From the NCBI GenBank assembly GCA_964017145.1, contig CAXHKQ010000270.1:1-14486 (forward strand): 14,486 nucleotides of DNA, in the 5' to 3' direction. The notes under the pieces are model-generated. The model saw only the letters and a program-made list of their open reading frames with translations, ran no database searches and had not been told where the DNA came from. A program made the position numbers and the translations under genes. The stretch comes from Agrocybe praecox. Taxonomy: Eukaryota > Basidiomycota > Agaricomycetes > Agaricales > Agrocybaceae. Positions within the stretch are counted from its first letter, which is position 1, and every line of letters begins with the position of its first letter. Positions 1 to 8,346 of this stretch are shown here, piece after piece.

Positions 1-1
1 T

Positions 2-66
2 ACTGGTAGATCTTCCTTAGAGCATGCTACTCGTCTCTTAGCATGCTCTATGAAAGATCTACCAGT
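2..66. repeat. Near-perfect 27-bp hairpin with 11-nt loop
   Basis: Positions 2-28 are the reverse complement of 40-66 at 25 of 27 positions; the two mismatches are the pairs 15/53 and 17/51. The loop is 29-39. Each arm contains AGATCT and GCATGC. The arm length, the small internal mismatches and the short loop fit a microRNA precursor stem. They also fit the tip of a small inverted-repeat transposon whose left part is cut off by the window edge. I do not recognise either arm as a known insect microRNA. The hairpin is directly visible; its function is unknown. Confidence 0.85.
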
Positions 67-1340
67 TTAACAACTTCAGAAGTGGGAGATAATTTCATAA
101 TATTTAAATAGACGTACAAATCGAGAAACAAGAAGATTTCAGTACATGGTTTAAATTTTAAGTATTGGATCGTATATGCAGATCTGTATCAAATTGACGC
201 TAAATCGAATGAGTTGCCAAACTTACCCACACTTTATCGTAAACCATGCTCTCAGTTCCGAGAGCAATAACATTCAACATATTTGTAGTCGTTTCGGAAT
301 ACGTTACAGACATAGTAGCTCTTTCAATTTACTATGCAAATATTGCCCCCAACTCACCCTATAGTTGAGAGGTAATTGCCATTTTTCGCCGAGCAGACGA
401 CCAACCGTCTCTCCGCCAGAACCGTCATCAATTCGGTCCAGCGGCAAGAAACCCATTATCTTTCTTCAATAAATTCGCCCGCACCCGAATCTTATCTTGT
501 GGCGACAGAGTCGGTGCAGTAATGCAGTAACCTATGTGCGCCCAACCCCGAAATAGGGTACACACATTATAATGTTTACGACACGGACATCGTGATAATG
601 GCTGCCGGGCCGAGCACAGCAAAGATCGCCCGCATCTTCGTTCGAGTGCGCCCGAAACTTTGCATATGCGCTAAATCAACTATGCTGTGAACTCGCCCGC
701 CCGGTGAACCATCAAAGTTAAGTTAATTGTGCGTAAGTGCTGGATCGTTTATGGCTGGCCAGAGAGCTCCGAGAGCGTTGCTAATTAAAATCGAGTCGGT
801 TGGAAGAAAAATCGCGAAGGATTAGGTTCATTCGCGGTGCCACACGCGGTAACATCAATCCAGTCCGTTCTTTCTGTCTGGAGGGGAAACGTTGCGAAAA
901 TAACCTATTTCATGCAAAATTATGTTTGTGTTAAAATATTGGATGTGGACATGTTCCAAAGAGCATACACAGTTTCGTCAATAGAATAATAGTCATCAAT
1001 GAAGTTTAGGAAGAAGGCTGAGAAATAAAATGACCTAGATTTTGTTATCAAAATTATTCGATTAGATTTGCTGTGCTCACACATCCCTACTCTCTGGAGC
1101 CACTCTGCTATCCGCGTGCATGAACAGATAAGGCCAGCCAGTGTTTAATTAGACGTAGTTTGGGGGCTGTCTGTCAGAGTCGCGGCCGCGAGCTAAGCGG
1201 TCCTCCATCCACCGCCAAAAAACACAAACGTTCTCGTGCTAGACAACAAATAGCCGTAACGATTATGCCGTTTGTTGTCGCGTGCGCGCGTTTGCTATGC
1301 GCGACGACACGCAGCCGTAAGTTGGATGCAATTAATATCC
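67..1340. other. Non-coding DNA, no gene seen
   Basis: No ORF here exceeds about 77 codons and none shows protein-like composition. The stretch is AT-rich with CpG-rich patches around 600-720 and 1150-1330. An octamer ATGCAAAT (POU-factor type) lies at 334-341, and a 10-bp GC palindrome containing a NotI site lies near 1183-1192. The CpG-rich patches could be regulatory, but the sequence alone cannot show it. Confidence 0.6.
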
Positions 1341-1361
1341 GCTGGCTGGCTGGCTGGCTGG
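1341..1361. repeat. (GCTG)n tetranucleotide microsatellite
   Basis: About five uninterrupted copies of GCTG, followed by looser CTGG/GGGT-rich sequence to about 1425. This is a simple repeat in non-coding DNA. Confidence 0.9.
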
Positions 1362-1650
1362 AACAGATGGAGAATTGAATTAGTCCCAGACGGGCTGACT
1401 GGCGCAATTGGGTGGGTGTTGAGGAGAGAAAGTTTGGCGATTGAATAGGTTATTTGGGCAGTCTAAAATATTCAGTTTAAAGTTGAAAAATTCAAATTAT
1501 GTACTGCGTATAATGTGGTGAAGGCTATTTTCCACCGAACTTATGTATTTTTGTCTGTGTTGGACTACGAATATAAATGTACGACCCGAAATAAAAAGTT
1601 TAAACCATGTACTGAAATCTTCGTTTTTATCGTTTTTTACGTCTAGCTAT

Positions 1651-1815
1651 AATAATTGTAAAAATCAAATGATGCAGTTTTGTTGAATAAACATCATTCT
1701 ATCGTATAAGAAATATTTTTTATGAAAAAGTCTCAAAAGCAAGCTCTGAGAAAGTCTTCTCCGACAGAATAATGTTTGTTCATTTAAACTGCATCATTGG
1801 ATTTTTTAAATTACT
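1651..1815. repeat. Imperfect inverted repeat, MITE-like
   Basis: The arm at 1651-1704 pairs with 1761-1815. The inner ~43 nt match at about 36 positions and both arms contain ATGATGCAGTTT. The outer ~16 nt are AT-rich and match less well. The spacer is about 56 nt with no ORF. The unit is about 165 bp, the size of a miniature inverted-repeat element. I could not define a target-site duplication, so the element boundary and class are unknown. Confidence 0.7.
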
Positions 1816-2616
1816 ATTTAATATTAATTATATCTACATGACATAATTTTCCTACGACAGAAATTATTTCGGTATCTTTTACTATGAACGTTGAAATCAG
1901 ACGAAGTGATCAAATTAAAAGATAACATCTGTGAAATAATTATCTTTTCGGAACTCCGAAAATGTGGCTATCGTCAAGAGTAGGTAATCAATAATAAAAT
2001 CAATTGGAATGCAACGTCGACAATATTAAAGTTCAAGACAGCGATCGAGTAGCCCTCGAATTATTATCATACGTACAATTGTTTGCATATGAATAATGTA
2101 CCAATGCTCGCATATGTGCTCCAAGAATTTCGAAATTGAAGAATCCCGCCGTCTTCGTCGTTGAATTCCTCGACTCGCAGTGTGTGCAACAAGAATGGGC
2201 CCACACATCTGATGACATCGTTCCACGCGTTCTCACGCTCTCCAAAATTTACGGAAATTATTCAGACCACAAATTTCAACCAACGGAACCACAACGTCGG
2301 CATATTGCATTTGCGCTGGAGCCTTTCGTCGGTCGGTCGATGTCAGCGTCGGTGTCAGAGTGCCCCTTGAATTTGCATGCATTTATTCAGCACTTTGTTG
2401 CGGACAGAAGTTTGGTGCACACCACACCACATACCAGACACTCTCTCACTCTCGCACTTCAACGCGCATGCGAGTACTATGTGCAAAGAAAGTCATACAC
2501 CGGAAGTTTGTAACGGCTGCAACTCGGCGGGCAAAGTTCTCTGCGTGCGGTCCGGGATTATATTATTTGCGGTCGTTGTTTGGCAACGACCGCGCCATTG
2601 CACATGGGCTGAGTGA
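1816..2616. other. Non-coding DNA, no supported gene
   Basis: AT-rich to about 2120, then more balanced in base composition. A short inverted repeat (AAAAGATAA near 1917 and TTATCTTTT near 1940) is present. The plus-strand frame 2136-2513 is open for 125 codons but begins at TTG and has no recognisable domain. An octamer ATTTGCAT lies at 2371-2378. No RNA gene or transposase trace was seen. Confidence 0.55.
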
Positions 2617-2957
2617 GTTGGATGGTGGTGGTGGTGGTGGTGGTGGTGGTGGTGACCAGCGTTGGATTTTGCGTACCAAATGTTCTGAATTGAGACTTTT
2701 TCAGATCGAAATTCTTCACATGGAGATTCGCGTCGTTCATTTCGATCTAGTATAATCATACAAACCAATCAATGTTCCGTAATATGCCTATTACTGTAAT
2801 GTGAACCGTTCGCTATTAAATGCAATGCATTGGATGGTGGTGACCAGCGTTGGATTTTGCGTACCAAATGTTATAAATAGAGACTGTTTCAGATTAAATT
2901 CTTCACAAAGAGATTCGCGACGTTCAATCCAATCTAGTACAATCTTAAGAACCAACC
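2617..2957. repeat. Diverged tandem duplication, about 211-bp offset
   Basis: Copy A (about 2617-2760) and copy B (about 2828-2957) share TTGGA, then TGG repeats, then GACCAGCGTTGGATTTTGCG, and continue alike through ATTCTTCAC, GAGATTCGCG and CGTTCA to the TCTAGTA motif. They differ by substitutions and by the length of the TGG run: ten units in A (2623-2652) and two in B. The unrelated sequence between them (about 2761-2827) shows either a wider original unit or a later insertion. Neither copy encodes anything recognisable. Confidence 0.85.
2623..2654. repeat. (TGG)10 microsatellite
   Basis: Ten perfect TGG units followed by TG, inside copy A of the duplication. On the minus strand it reads as poly-His or poly-Thr, which only reflects the triplet repeat. 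Confidence 0.95.
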
Positions 2958-3502
2958 GAGCAATCGTTGACTCTTCGATATCGTATGTAATGCATTTTGT
3001 AATTTAATATTACAATAAATATATTTCCCGGGATACGAATTATATGATAGTGTAAAACTCCTGAAGGAATTGTATCTCTCAGTATTTTTCACCAATTCAG
3101 TGTACCATGTTATTTCGTTTATGCTCCTTCCGTCGGACTAACCTATATTATAAATATCGGATTTAAAATGTAGGGATTCACCGTATAAAATAAAATAAGG
3201 TTGAAAACGCCCCCAAAATTTTTCAAAACGTCCACAGGAACTAAATAAAGAAACGTATTCACAGAGTGCAGCGCCAACCGAAACTTCGACCGAAACTTTG
3301 GGCTTCACACTCGACTCAACTCGACGCTCGAGTTTCGGCCACAATTTTAATTGAATTGTCTGGCTTGGACCGGTTGCGCTGTGACGTGCGTGTGACGGAC
3401 GGGACGGTGTGTGGTGGACAAGCGTGTCGCGTCGAAGCGCAATCACAATGTCATTGGCGAGACCACAATTCGCGCTGACACAGGCAGACAGTGTGTTTTT
3501 TC
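2958..3502. other. Non-coding DNA with a CpG-rich patch
   Basis: AT-rich to about 3240. From 3260 to 3480 it is CpG-rich, with two CCGAAACTT-type motifs near 3278-3300 and their reverse (GTTTCGG) near 3332. The patch could be a regulatory block. Overlapping ORFs of 70-102 codons on both strands have no domain support. Confidence 0.5.
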
Positions 3503-3690
3503 ATTGTTTTTTCATTGCCCAACTTGCTTCTACAATTCTGCATCAACAGATTTTCGATCACTGTCATTATGTATGGCATCATGTGTCCGATGATATTGGT
3601 CAACGACGTCACTGATGGATCGAAGGGCGATTGTCTCTGATCGAAAATCTGTTGATGCAGTAGATGCAAGTTGGGCAAAGAAAAAATTGT
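3503..3690. repeat. Long inverted repeat with perfect 23-bp inner arms
   Basis: 3538-3560 and 3638-3660 are exact reverse complements over 23 nt. The match continues outward: 3515-3532 pairs with 3661-3678 with one mismatch, after a 5-nt bulge at 3533-3537, and T/A-rich ends carry it to about 3503 and 3690. The spacer of 77 nt has no coding content. This is a young foldback or MITE-like structure, or a template for a long hairpin RNA. No target-site duplication was identified. Confidence 0.88.
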
Positions 3691-5375
3691 ACCACAGTTT
3701 TGCCATGAAGGCTCTGTCTGAAAAGTTGTAGCCAGTAGAAGTTGTCGTATTCTGAAATTCCCATACAAGAACTCAATCTTCTACGGCTCATATCTTCGGC
3801 CACAGGGCGCATTGACAAGAGTCATATTGGACGGGTATCTTTATTTTGCCCCTAGTTTCTCCAGCCAGACGCTCACTGTGATCCGTAACGACACGTTCGT
3901 GACCACCCCTTGTAAGTACGATTGGAGTGTTTATGAGCAGATATGACTCTTTTCTCACTCATGCTTATTGTACACGATACGATATATCGGAACGGTACGG
4001 AATACAATTCGTTATAATTATACGATACTATACAAAATATCGATATCATAACGACACCTCTATTTCCTTCTCAGCCCTAACACCCTAGTCGGTTTTCGGT
4101 TCTCAGTCAGTCGTGAGAGAGGATGCCAAATATATATTTTCATCATCCTGCGAATAATAATAATAATATCAAGAAACATGATATTCCAATTCATTTCACG
4201 TTCATCTCGCACGCGACCGTTGTAAAACAAACGAATACAAAAATGTGCACAGTGTCAGTGTTCGACCGCATTCCGCATTATGCTGTGGCATGCGCACCGC
4301 CACCCAGTCCACTCCATTCACTCGCTGCTTGAGGGACTTCATTTCTATGCAAATCCGGCCGAATCGGGGCAAGGCGCGATGGGCGCTGAGCTCTAGGCAA
4401 ATGATCTCTGACATTGGACTCGCTTGCGCGCGCAAAACGCACGTGCTAATGGCACGCAGAATACACTGACACACAGTGGCAGGCACACACCGTTAGCATA
4501 CTTGGGATGAATGAGGATGAAGTCGCACATCCGCCCCGCACTCCACATAGTAGCTGGCCCCACTGGCAGACGAACTGCATATACTAATACATATTATACT
4601 TTCTTCCGTAATCGCGGACTGAGAGTACCTCGTTCTCATTTCGGGGACGACTTACGAGTTTCGGGCATATCTAAGGAGGACGTTTAATATAGCATCTAAT
4701 GGTGATCTAATATGATTGCAGTATTTGATTACAAATTATGATGGGATAGTGTTCAATACTTGTATATTGAGAACAATTATATCAATTTTATCAAACCTCT
4801 GTTGACCGATACTAAATGTTACTATTTATTAATCTTCTTTCTACGCACATTTACAGTTATATTAGGAACATTCCGAAGATTTCCAATGGAATCTTAATAT
4901 TTTGAAGGATTTCCAGTCGAGTTGAATGATATCTAGTGAATTCTTCCTAAATTGGCTATTTCGATATCCGATATCAAGAGTTGAGGCCACTCGCGTATTA
5001 ACGTCAAATGAACCTCATCAGCAGCATGCGAATGGATGTAATAGATTTATACGTATTTTGTGTGATGCTCAACCACAAGCTGATAAAATATTCACGTCGG
5101 GGATACCGTATCTAAAATATAAAAACAAATTTATTTTATCAGGCCTATAAATGTTATTTTATCGCGATTGTCTGTTTTTTCGTTTTCTGCCATTTACGAA
5201 TATATCGATGAACGTAGATGAATGTTCATGCTGATAGTTTGAAATTTCTATCGACATTTACGGTTCACTCTCGATACAGCATTTTATCATGATGCGTATA
5301 TTAAGATTAATTCATACTGTATAAACAACTGTAAAATGACCCAGTTCAAGAAACTTGTATATTCAAGTAGACTCT
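3691..5375. other. Non-coding DNA, no gene seen
   Basis: No ORF in this 1.7-kb stretch has protein-like features. It holds short ATA/CGATA-rich sequence at 3970-4050, an (AAT)n run at about 4146-4159, and a CpG-rich patch at 4200-4560 with an octamer ATGCAAAT at 4347-4354. TCTCAGTCAGTC at about 4103-4114 resembles an arthropod initiator but has no supporting gene model. From 4600 to 5375 it is AT-rich and featureless to me. Confidence 0.5.
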
Positions 5376-5502
5376 GCCTAGAGTCTGCCTAGGTCTTGGA
5401 GTCTCATTCTTGAATGCATGACTATCATCGCTCTTCATGCTCGGCTGAATTCGTGACTATGAATTCGGGTCTGTCACATGAATTCGTGAATTCGGGTGTG
5501 CA
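5376..5502. repeat. Cluster of short direct and palindromic repeats (CTCTGCCTAG, TGAATTCG)
   Basis: Two partly overlapping copies of a CTGCCTAG-centred motif lie at about 5371-5396. Four GAATTCG motifs follow between about 5447 and 5496. They form roughly two tandem copies of a unit reading TGAATTCGTGA then GAATTCGGGT and a TGT tail, with a short deletion in the second. The origin is unclear; local duplication is enough to explain it. Confidence 0.6.
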
Positions 5503-5976
5503 TGCCACTCCACTCTCGAGCATGCACTCCATTTCGGCGGCACTCGTGCGATGCCAGTTCTGAATTACGTAAATCGGATTCATTTAATTGCGCTGTAATC
5601 CGCTGTGAGCCGACAGTCATAATCCAACGGTGCCCACGAGTAAACTTGTACCAACATCAACATAAAATTATCATAAAACCACACGGGCTCACGCAAATAA
5701 ATCACGAATATACCTACCTAGCTGTAATCACGAACAGCGTCGGTTGAAAATACTCGCGCCGAATTCGGTATAATGATTAACCGACACGAAACCACCCTTT
5801 TTGTCAAACCACCCCGGAAAATTCCGAAGCTCGCGAGTGCCGAAGCTCTAGCTTAGGCTCAAGTTCTATGAATTGTGATAACTTGCGAAGCACTGGGAGT
5901 CACGAAGAATGTCTCCCGTCGCCACCAGATGTCGTGGCCAGGGTGGGGTGAACCGAATGTTCATTATTGCGAGAAC
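5503..5976. other. Non-coding DNA, no gene seen
   Basis: The plus-strand frame 5496-5747 is open for 83 codons but shows no domain or coding composition. No RNA gene or transposase trace was recognised up to the hAT-like motif. Confidence 0.5.
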
Positions 5977-5998
5977 CAGAGGCGCATCTAGGATTTGG
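5977..5998 (+). mobile_element. hAT-like terminal motif (left-facing end), tentative
   Basis: CAGAGGCGCATCTAGGATTT resembles terminal inverted repeats of many non-autonomous hAT elements, which commonly begin CAGRGGCGGATC. The preceding 8 bases are GCGAGAAC, the possible target duplication. A similar motif in the opposite orientation ends at 10187, but the 8 bases beyond that one (GCTCACCA) do not match. The two may therefore belong to different insertions. The class is inferred from resemblance only. Confidence 0.4.
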
Positions 5999-6547
5999 CT
6001 AGAGAGGTTCTTCACATTTTCTTCGAATTTACACAAATACTCGGTGTCTATAGGGTTGCCATTATAGACTAACTTTTTCTATTAAGGCTGACATTTTCAG
6101 AAAACAAATGATGTGACAGACATAACTCCGACTTACGATATAAATAGTTCGATTTTTATGGACAAAATCACAATGAATCGAGTTGATTTTATTCCAAAAA
6201 AGTGAGCTGTACATCAACTGTATTCAACACTAAAATGTGGATTTGCTGTACTAAATTGAAAACCTGGACAAAACATTCTTCTCATGAATTATGCCTAGAT
6301 ATTGTTCCAGGTATTGAAGGTATTGATCAGCACTTCATTTTCTAATTTTAACAGTCGACGCCCCACACAAAAAATACGACTCGGTCTACCACGTGAGCCA
6401 CAGTCGAGGCGCGTTGTGTGTGTGCAATTGTTGTTGCGCGAGGAAAGTGACAGAGTCAGAAAGAGAGGCATGTTCTGCATGTCTGTTCAAATGTCACCCG
6501 GTGCGCGCTTTTCCATCCTAGGCACAATCCGAGACTGTGCGCGGGCT
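5999..6547. other. Non-coding DNA, no gene seen
   Basis: AT-rich until about 6350, then CpG-rich to 6547. The 98-codon plus-strand frame 6302-6598 runs into the next repeat and has no recognisable domain. Nothing else was supported. Confidence 0.45.
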
Positions 6548-6832
6548 TCAGGACTGAATAGTCCTATACAGTACCCAGGGCAGTACAACTGGCATTAAAA
6601 TACAAGCCCGGGAACAGTACCTAGGAACAGTACACCGTGTACTGCTAATAGTCCTGGTTAGTCCGGGTGTACTGCCGCGGTACTGCCCGACGGTACTGCC
6701 ACAGGACTGTGCTAGGATAGGACGAGAAGATAATCGCGGACTGTGCTCGAGGACTGAGATAGCACTATTTCGTTTTATCGCAAACAGTCCTGGATAGTCC
6801 GGGACTGAGAGAGGACTGTGCGCGGACAGTCC
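6548..6832. repeat. G(G/T)ACTG-dense repeat element, copy 1
   Basis: This stretch contains twelve GGACT or AGTCC pentamers and eight CAGTAC or GTACTG hexamers, in both orientations. Examples are GGACT at 6551, 6704, 6738, 6751, 6802 and 6813; AGTCC at 6560, 6650, 6660, 6786, 6796 and 6828; CAGTAC at 6569, 6581, 6615 and 6628; and GTACTG at 6639, 6669, 6680 and 6693. All fit a single motif G(G/T)ACTG or its complement. Three tandem GTACTGCC-type units lie at 6669-6700. From 6626 on, the sequence matches a second copy at 8347-8534. The 151-codon minus-strand frame across it is an artefact. It is an unclassified non-coding repeat family with many alternative hairpins. Confidence 0.85.
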
Positions 6833-6860
6833 CCAATAAATATGTATACATATAAAAACA

Positions 6861-6975
6861 AAAAAAAACGCATCGATGGTGGGAATCGAACACGCGTCGT
6901 GGTAGTAGTCGAGTAGTCGTAGTAGTTGTCGTAGTTCGTAGTCGTCGTCGTTATCCGCTAAGCTATTGGAATGAA
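6861..6975 (-). mobile_element. tRNA-derived SINE / tRNA pseudogene with triplet array
   Basis: Read on the minus strand, an A-box-like TAGCTTAGCGGA lies at 6954-6965 and a B-box-like GTTCGATTCCC at 6881-6891. About 10 nt after the B-box region a run of eight T follows (plus-strand A run at about 6861-6868), which would act as a Pol III terminator. The gap between boxes is 62 nt instead of about 33. It is filled by CGA/CTA-type triplets (plus strand 6901-6951), where a normal tRNA has its anticodon arm. The acceptor ends do not pair, so it is not a functional tRNA. A GAAT tetranucleotide run (6968-6984) borders the 5' side. Confidence 0.65.
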
Positions 6976-6984
6976 TGAATGAAT

Positions 6985-7330
6985 GCCAGCAAACAAACAT
7001 CATGTTAGAGTATATAGTGTCTATTGTTGATATTGACCACCTACGTTTTCAGCCGAAATCGACGGTCAACGGAAATTGCATATTTGAAATACCCGTCAGC
7101 CAACAAATCGTCGCCGTCGTCTGCCAGAACGAAGTTGAGCACATATATATGTTTGTCCTCTACCATATACATGTTGTACATGGAGAGGAGGGAGTTGTGT
7201 CCACTTGAGTGGACACGAGCACCAAGCCGCCGGACTGGGCCCACTATGCTATGCTCCCTTAGTACACGACAGCTTTGCTATGGCAGAGCAATTTTGCTGC
7301 GTGATTGTTTGTGACCCATATCGAGTTTCA
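6985..7330. other. Non-coding DNA, no gene seen
   Basis: The short overlapping frames on both strands have no domain support. The main visible feature is the palindrome at 7197-7216. Confidence 0.5.
7197..7216. repeat. 20-bp palindrome GTGTCCACT-TG-AGTGGACAC
   Basis: Two 9-bp arms pair perfectly around a central TG. The minus strand contains TCAAGTG, the core preferred by NK-2 class homeodomain proteins. Regulatory meaning is only a suggestion. Confidence 0.6.
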
Positions 7331-7575
7331 CATTTTATGCATTAGACGAGGCGTTAACACAGATGTCGAATCGCAATTTCATTTGTGTGTGTATAGCTAG
7401 CCTCTATTTTAATCACACTGATTCGCTTTCGCAAGGGAGAGAAGCTCCTACCGAAAGTCCAAAGTTCAAAGCTCAATCAAAGCCATTCGATGTGAATGTG
7501 CTTCGGCTGGTTTCGAACCCTGGACCTCCCGCACCGTAGTCGCACTGTGTTACCACTTTGCTATACGGCTCGCAA
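7330..7575 (-). mobile_element. tRNA-derived SINE head with possible body (minus strand)
   Basis: On the minus strand an A box TAGCAAAGTGG (7553-7563) and a B box GGTTCGAAACC (7509-7519) are separated by 33 nt, the normal tRNA spacing. The block GCGGGAGGTCC just before the B box is shared with the SINE at 12281-12555, so the two heads are related. The body would run toward lower coordinates, but its end is not defined; about 7330 is a guess. The acceptor stem does not pair, so this is not a functional tRNA. Confidence 0.65.
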
Positions 7576-7596
7576 AGTTGAGCACATAATACACTA

Positions 7597-8294
7597 TTTT
7601 TTTATGGCTCTCATTTTATGTCTCTATATTATTTCGGAATTGTCTCTATAATAATTCAAAAACGTATTTATATTAATTCGAAAACGTCTCTACATTAATT
7701 CGGAAACGTCTCTATATTAATTCAAAAACGTCTCTATATTTCCTATATTTTAATGCGATATTGTCTCTATAGTAATGGCAATGTTGTATCTATATAAATT
7801 ACATTGCGTCTCTATAGAATTTTTCCACGTAATACTCCCGTTTGAGTTAAGGAAGGGATTACAATCTATATTTTATCGTAAAACTCAACCTGAATATAAC
7901 TTCGGGGCACGTAGAAGAGGAGAATGTCGTCTATAAATGTGTTTATGGTTCAATATATAGATACGACCTGGAAAAAATATAGAACGTTTTCGAATTAATA
8001 AAGAGACGTTTCGGAATTAATATAGAGACGTATCTGCATGAGATATAGATACATCACTGTATTTATCATAGTGAAAATATGTAATTAATATAGAGACAAC
8101 ACTATGATGATCTCGAAACTATAAACTTCAAGCTTGAAGTAGCTTTTGGACCGATTCCGATACGACCATTATTAACAAAGATACAGCTCTTCGAAAAACA
8201 GCCAAAAATTCGGATAAAAATAAATATCCTTTAATTATTTCCGCCAGTGTACATATTTTACTGCATGTGAGACACGACGAATGAATATAGAGAC
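7597..8294. repeat. Foldback-type element: inverted arrays of a 22-bp repeat
   Basis: Left arm: units beginning GTCTCTATATTAATTC start at 7620, 7642, 7664, 7686, 7708 and 7730, exactly 22 bp apart. Diverged units follow at 7763, 7786 and 7808, and a decayed one lies near 7598. Right arm: the reverse-complement units end at 7963, 7985, 8007 and 8029, again exactly 22 bp apart, then at 8052, 8097 and an isolated one at 8294. About 125 bp of non-repeat DNA lies between the arms, and unrelated DNA interrupts the right arm at about 8100-8272. Foldback transposons have long inverted ends built from short tandem repeats, which this resembles. There is no ORF. The family is not recognised. Confidence 0.88.
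8125..8140. repeat. Perfect 16-bp palindrome ACTTCAAGCTTGAAGT
   Basis: A perfect palindrome centred on a HindIII site, within the non-repeat DNA that interrupts the right arm of the 22-bp array. It may be a protein-binding site or chance. Confidence 0.7.
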
Positions 8295-8346
8295 GTTTTA
8301 ATTATAACCTCTTGTTATTACTCGATGTTTTCAAGCAGCACATCAG

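Noticed and set aside
2136..2513. 125-codon plus-strand frame
   Set aside because: It starts at TTG, has no convincing start context, splice sites or domain, and overlaps equally open frames. It is possible but unsupported.
2493..2768. Poly-His protein on the minus strand
   Set aside because: Produced by the (TGG)10 microsatellite.
4123..4332. 69-codon ORF just after an initiator-like TCAGTCAGTC
   Set aside because: The poly-Asn comes from an AAT repeat and there is no domain. One initiator match is too weak to claim a gene.
6548..7003. 151-codon minus-strand ORF, the longest with an ATG in the repeat block
   Set aside because: It runs straight through the G(G/T)ACTG repeat and the tRNA-derived unit. 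Part of its translation recurs at 8379-8592 only because the repeat recurs.
7597..8294. CRISPR-like array
   Set aside because: The 22-bp units are contiguous with no unique spacers, occur in both orientations, and the context is eukaryotic.
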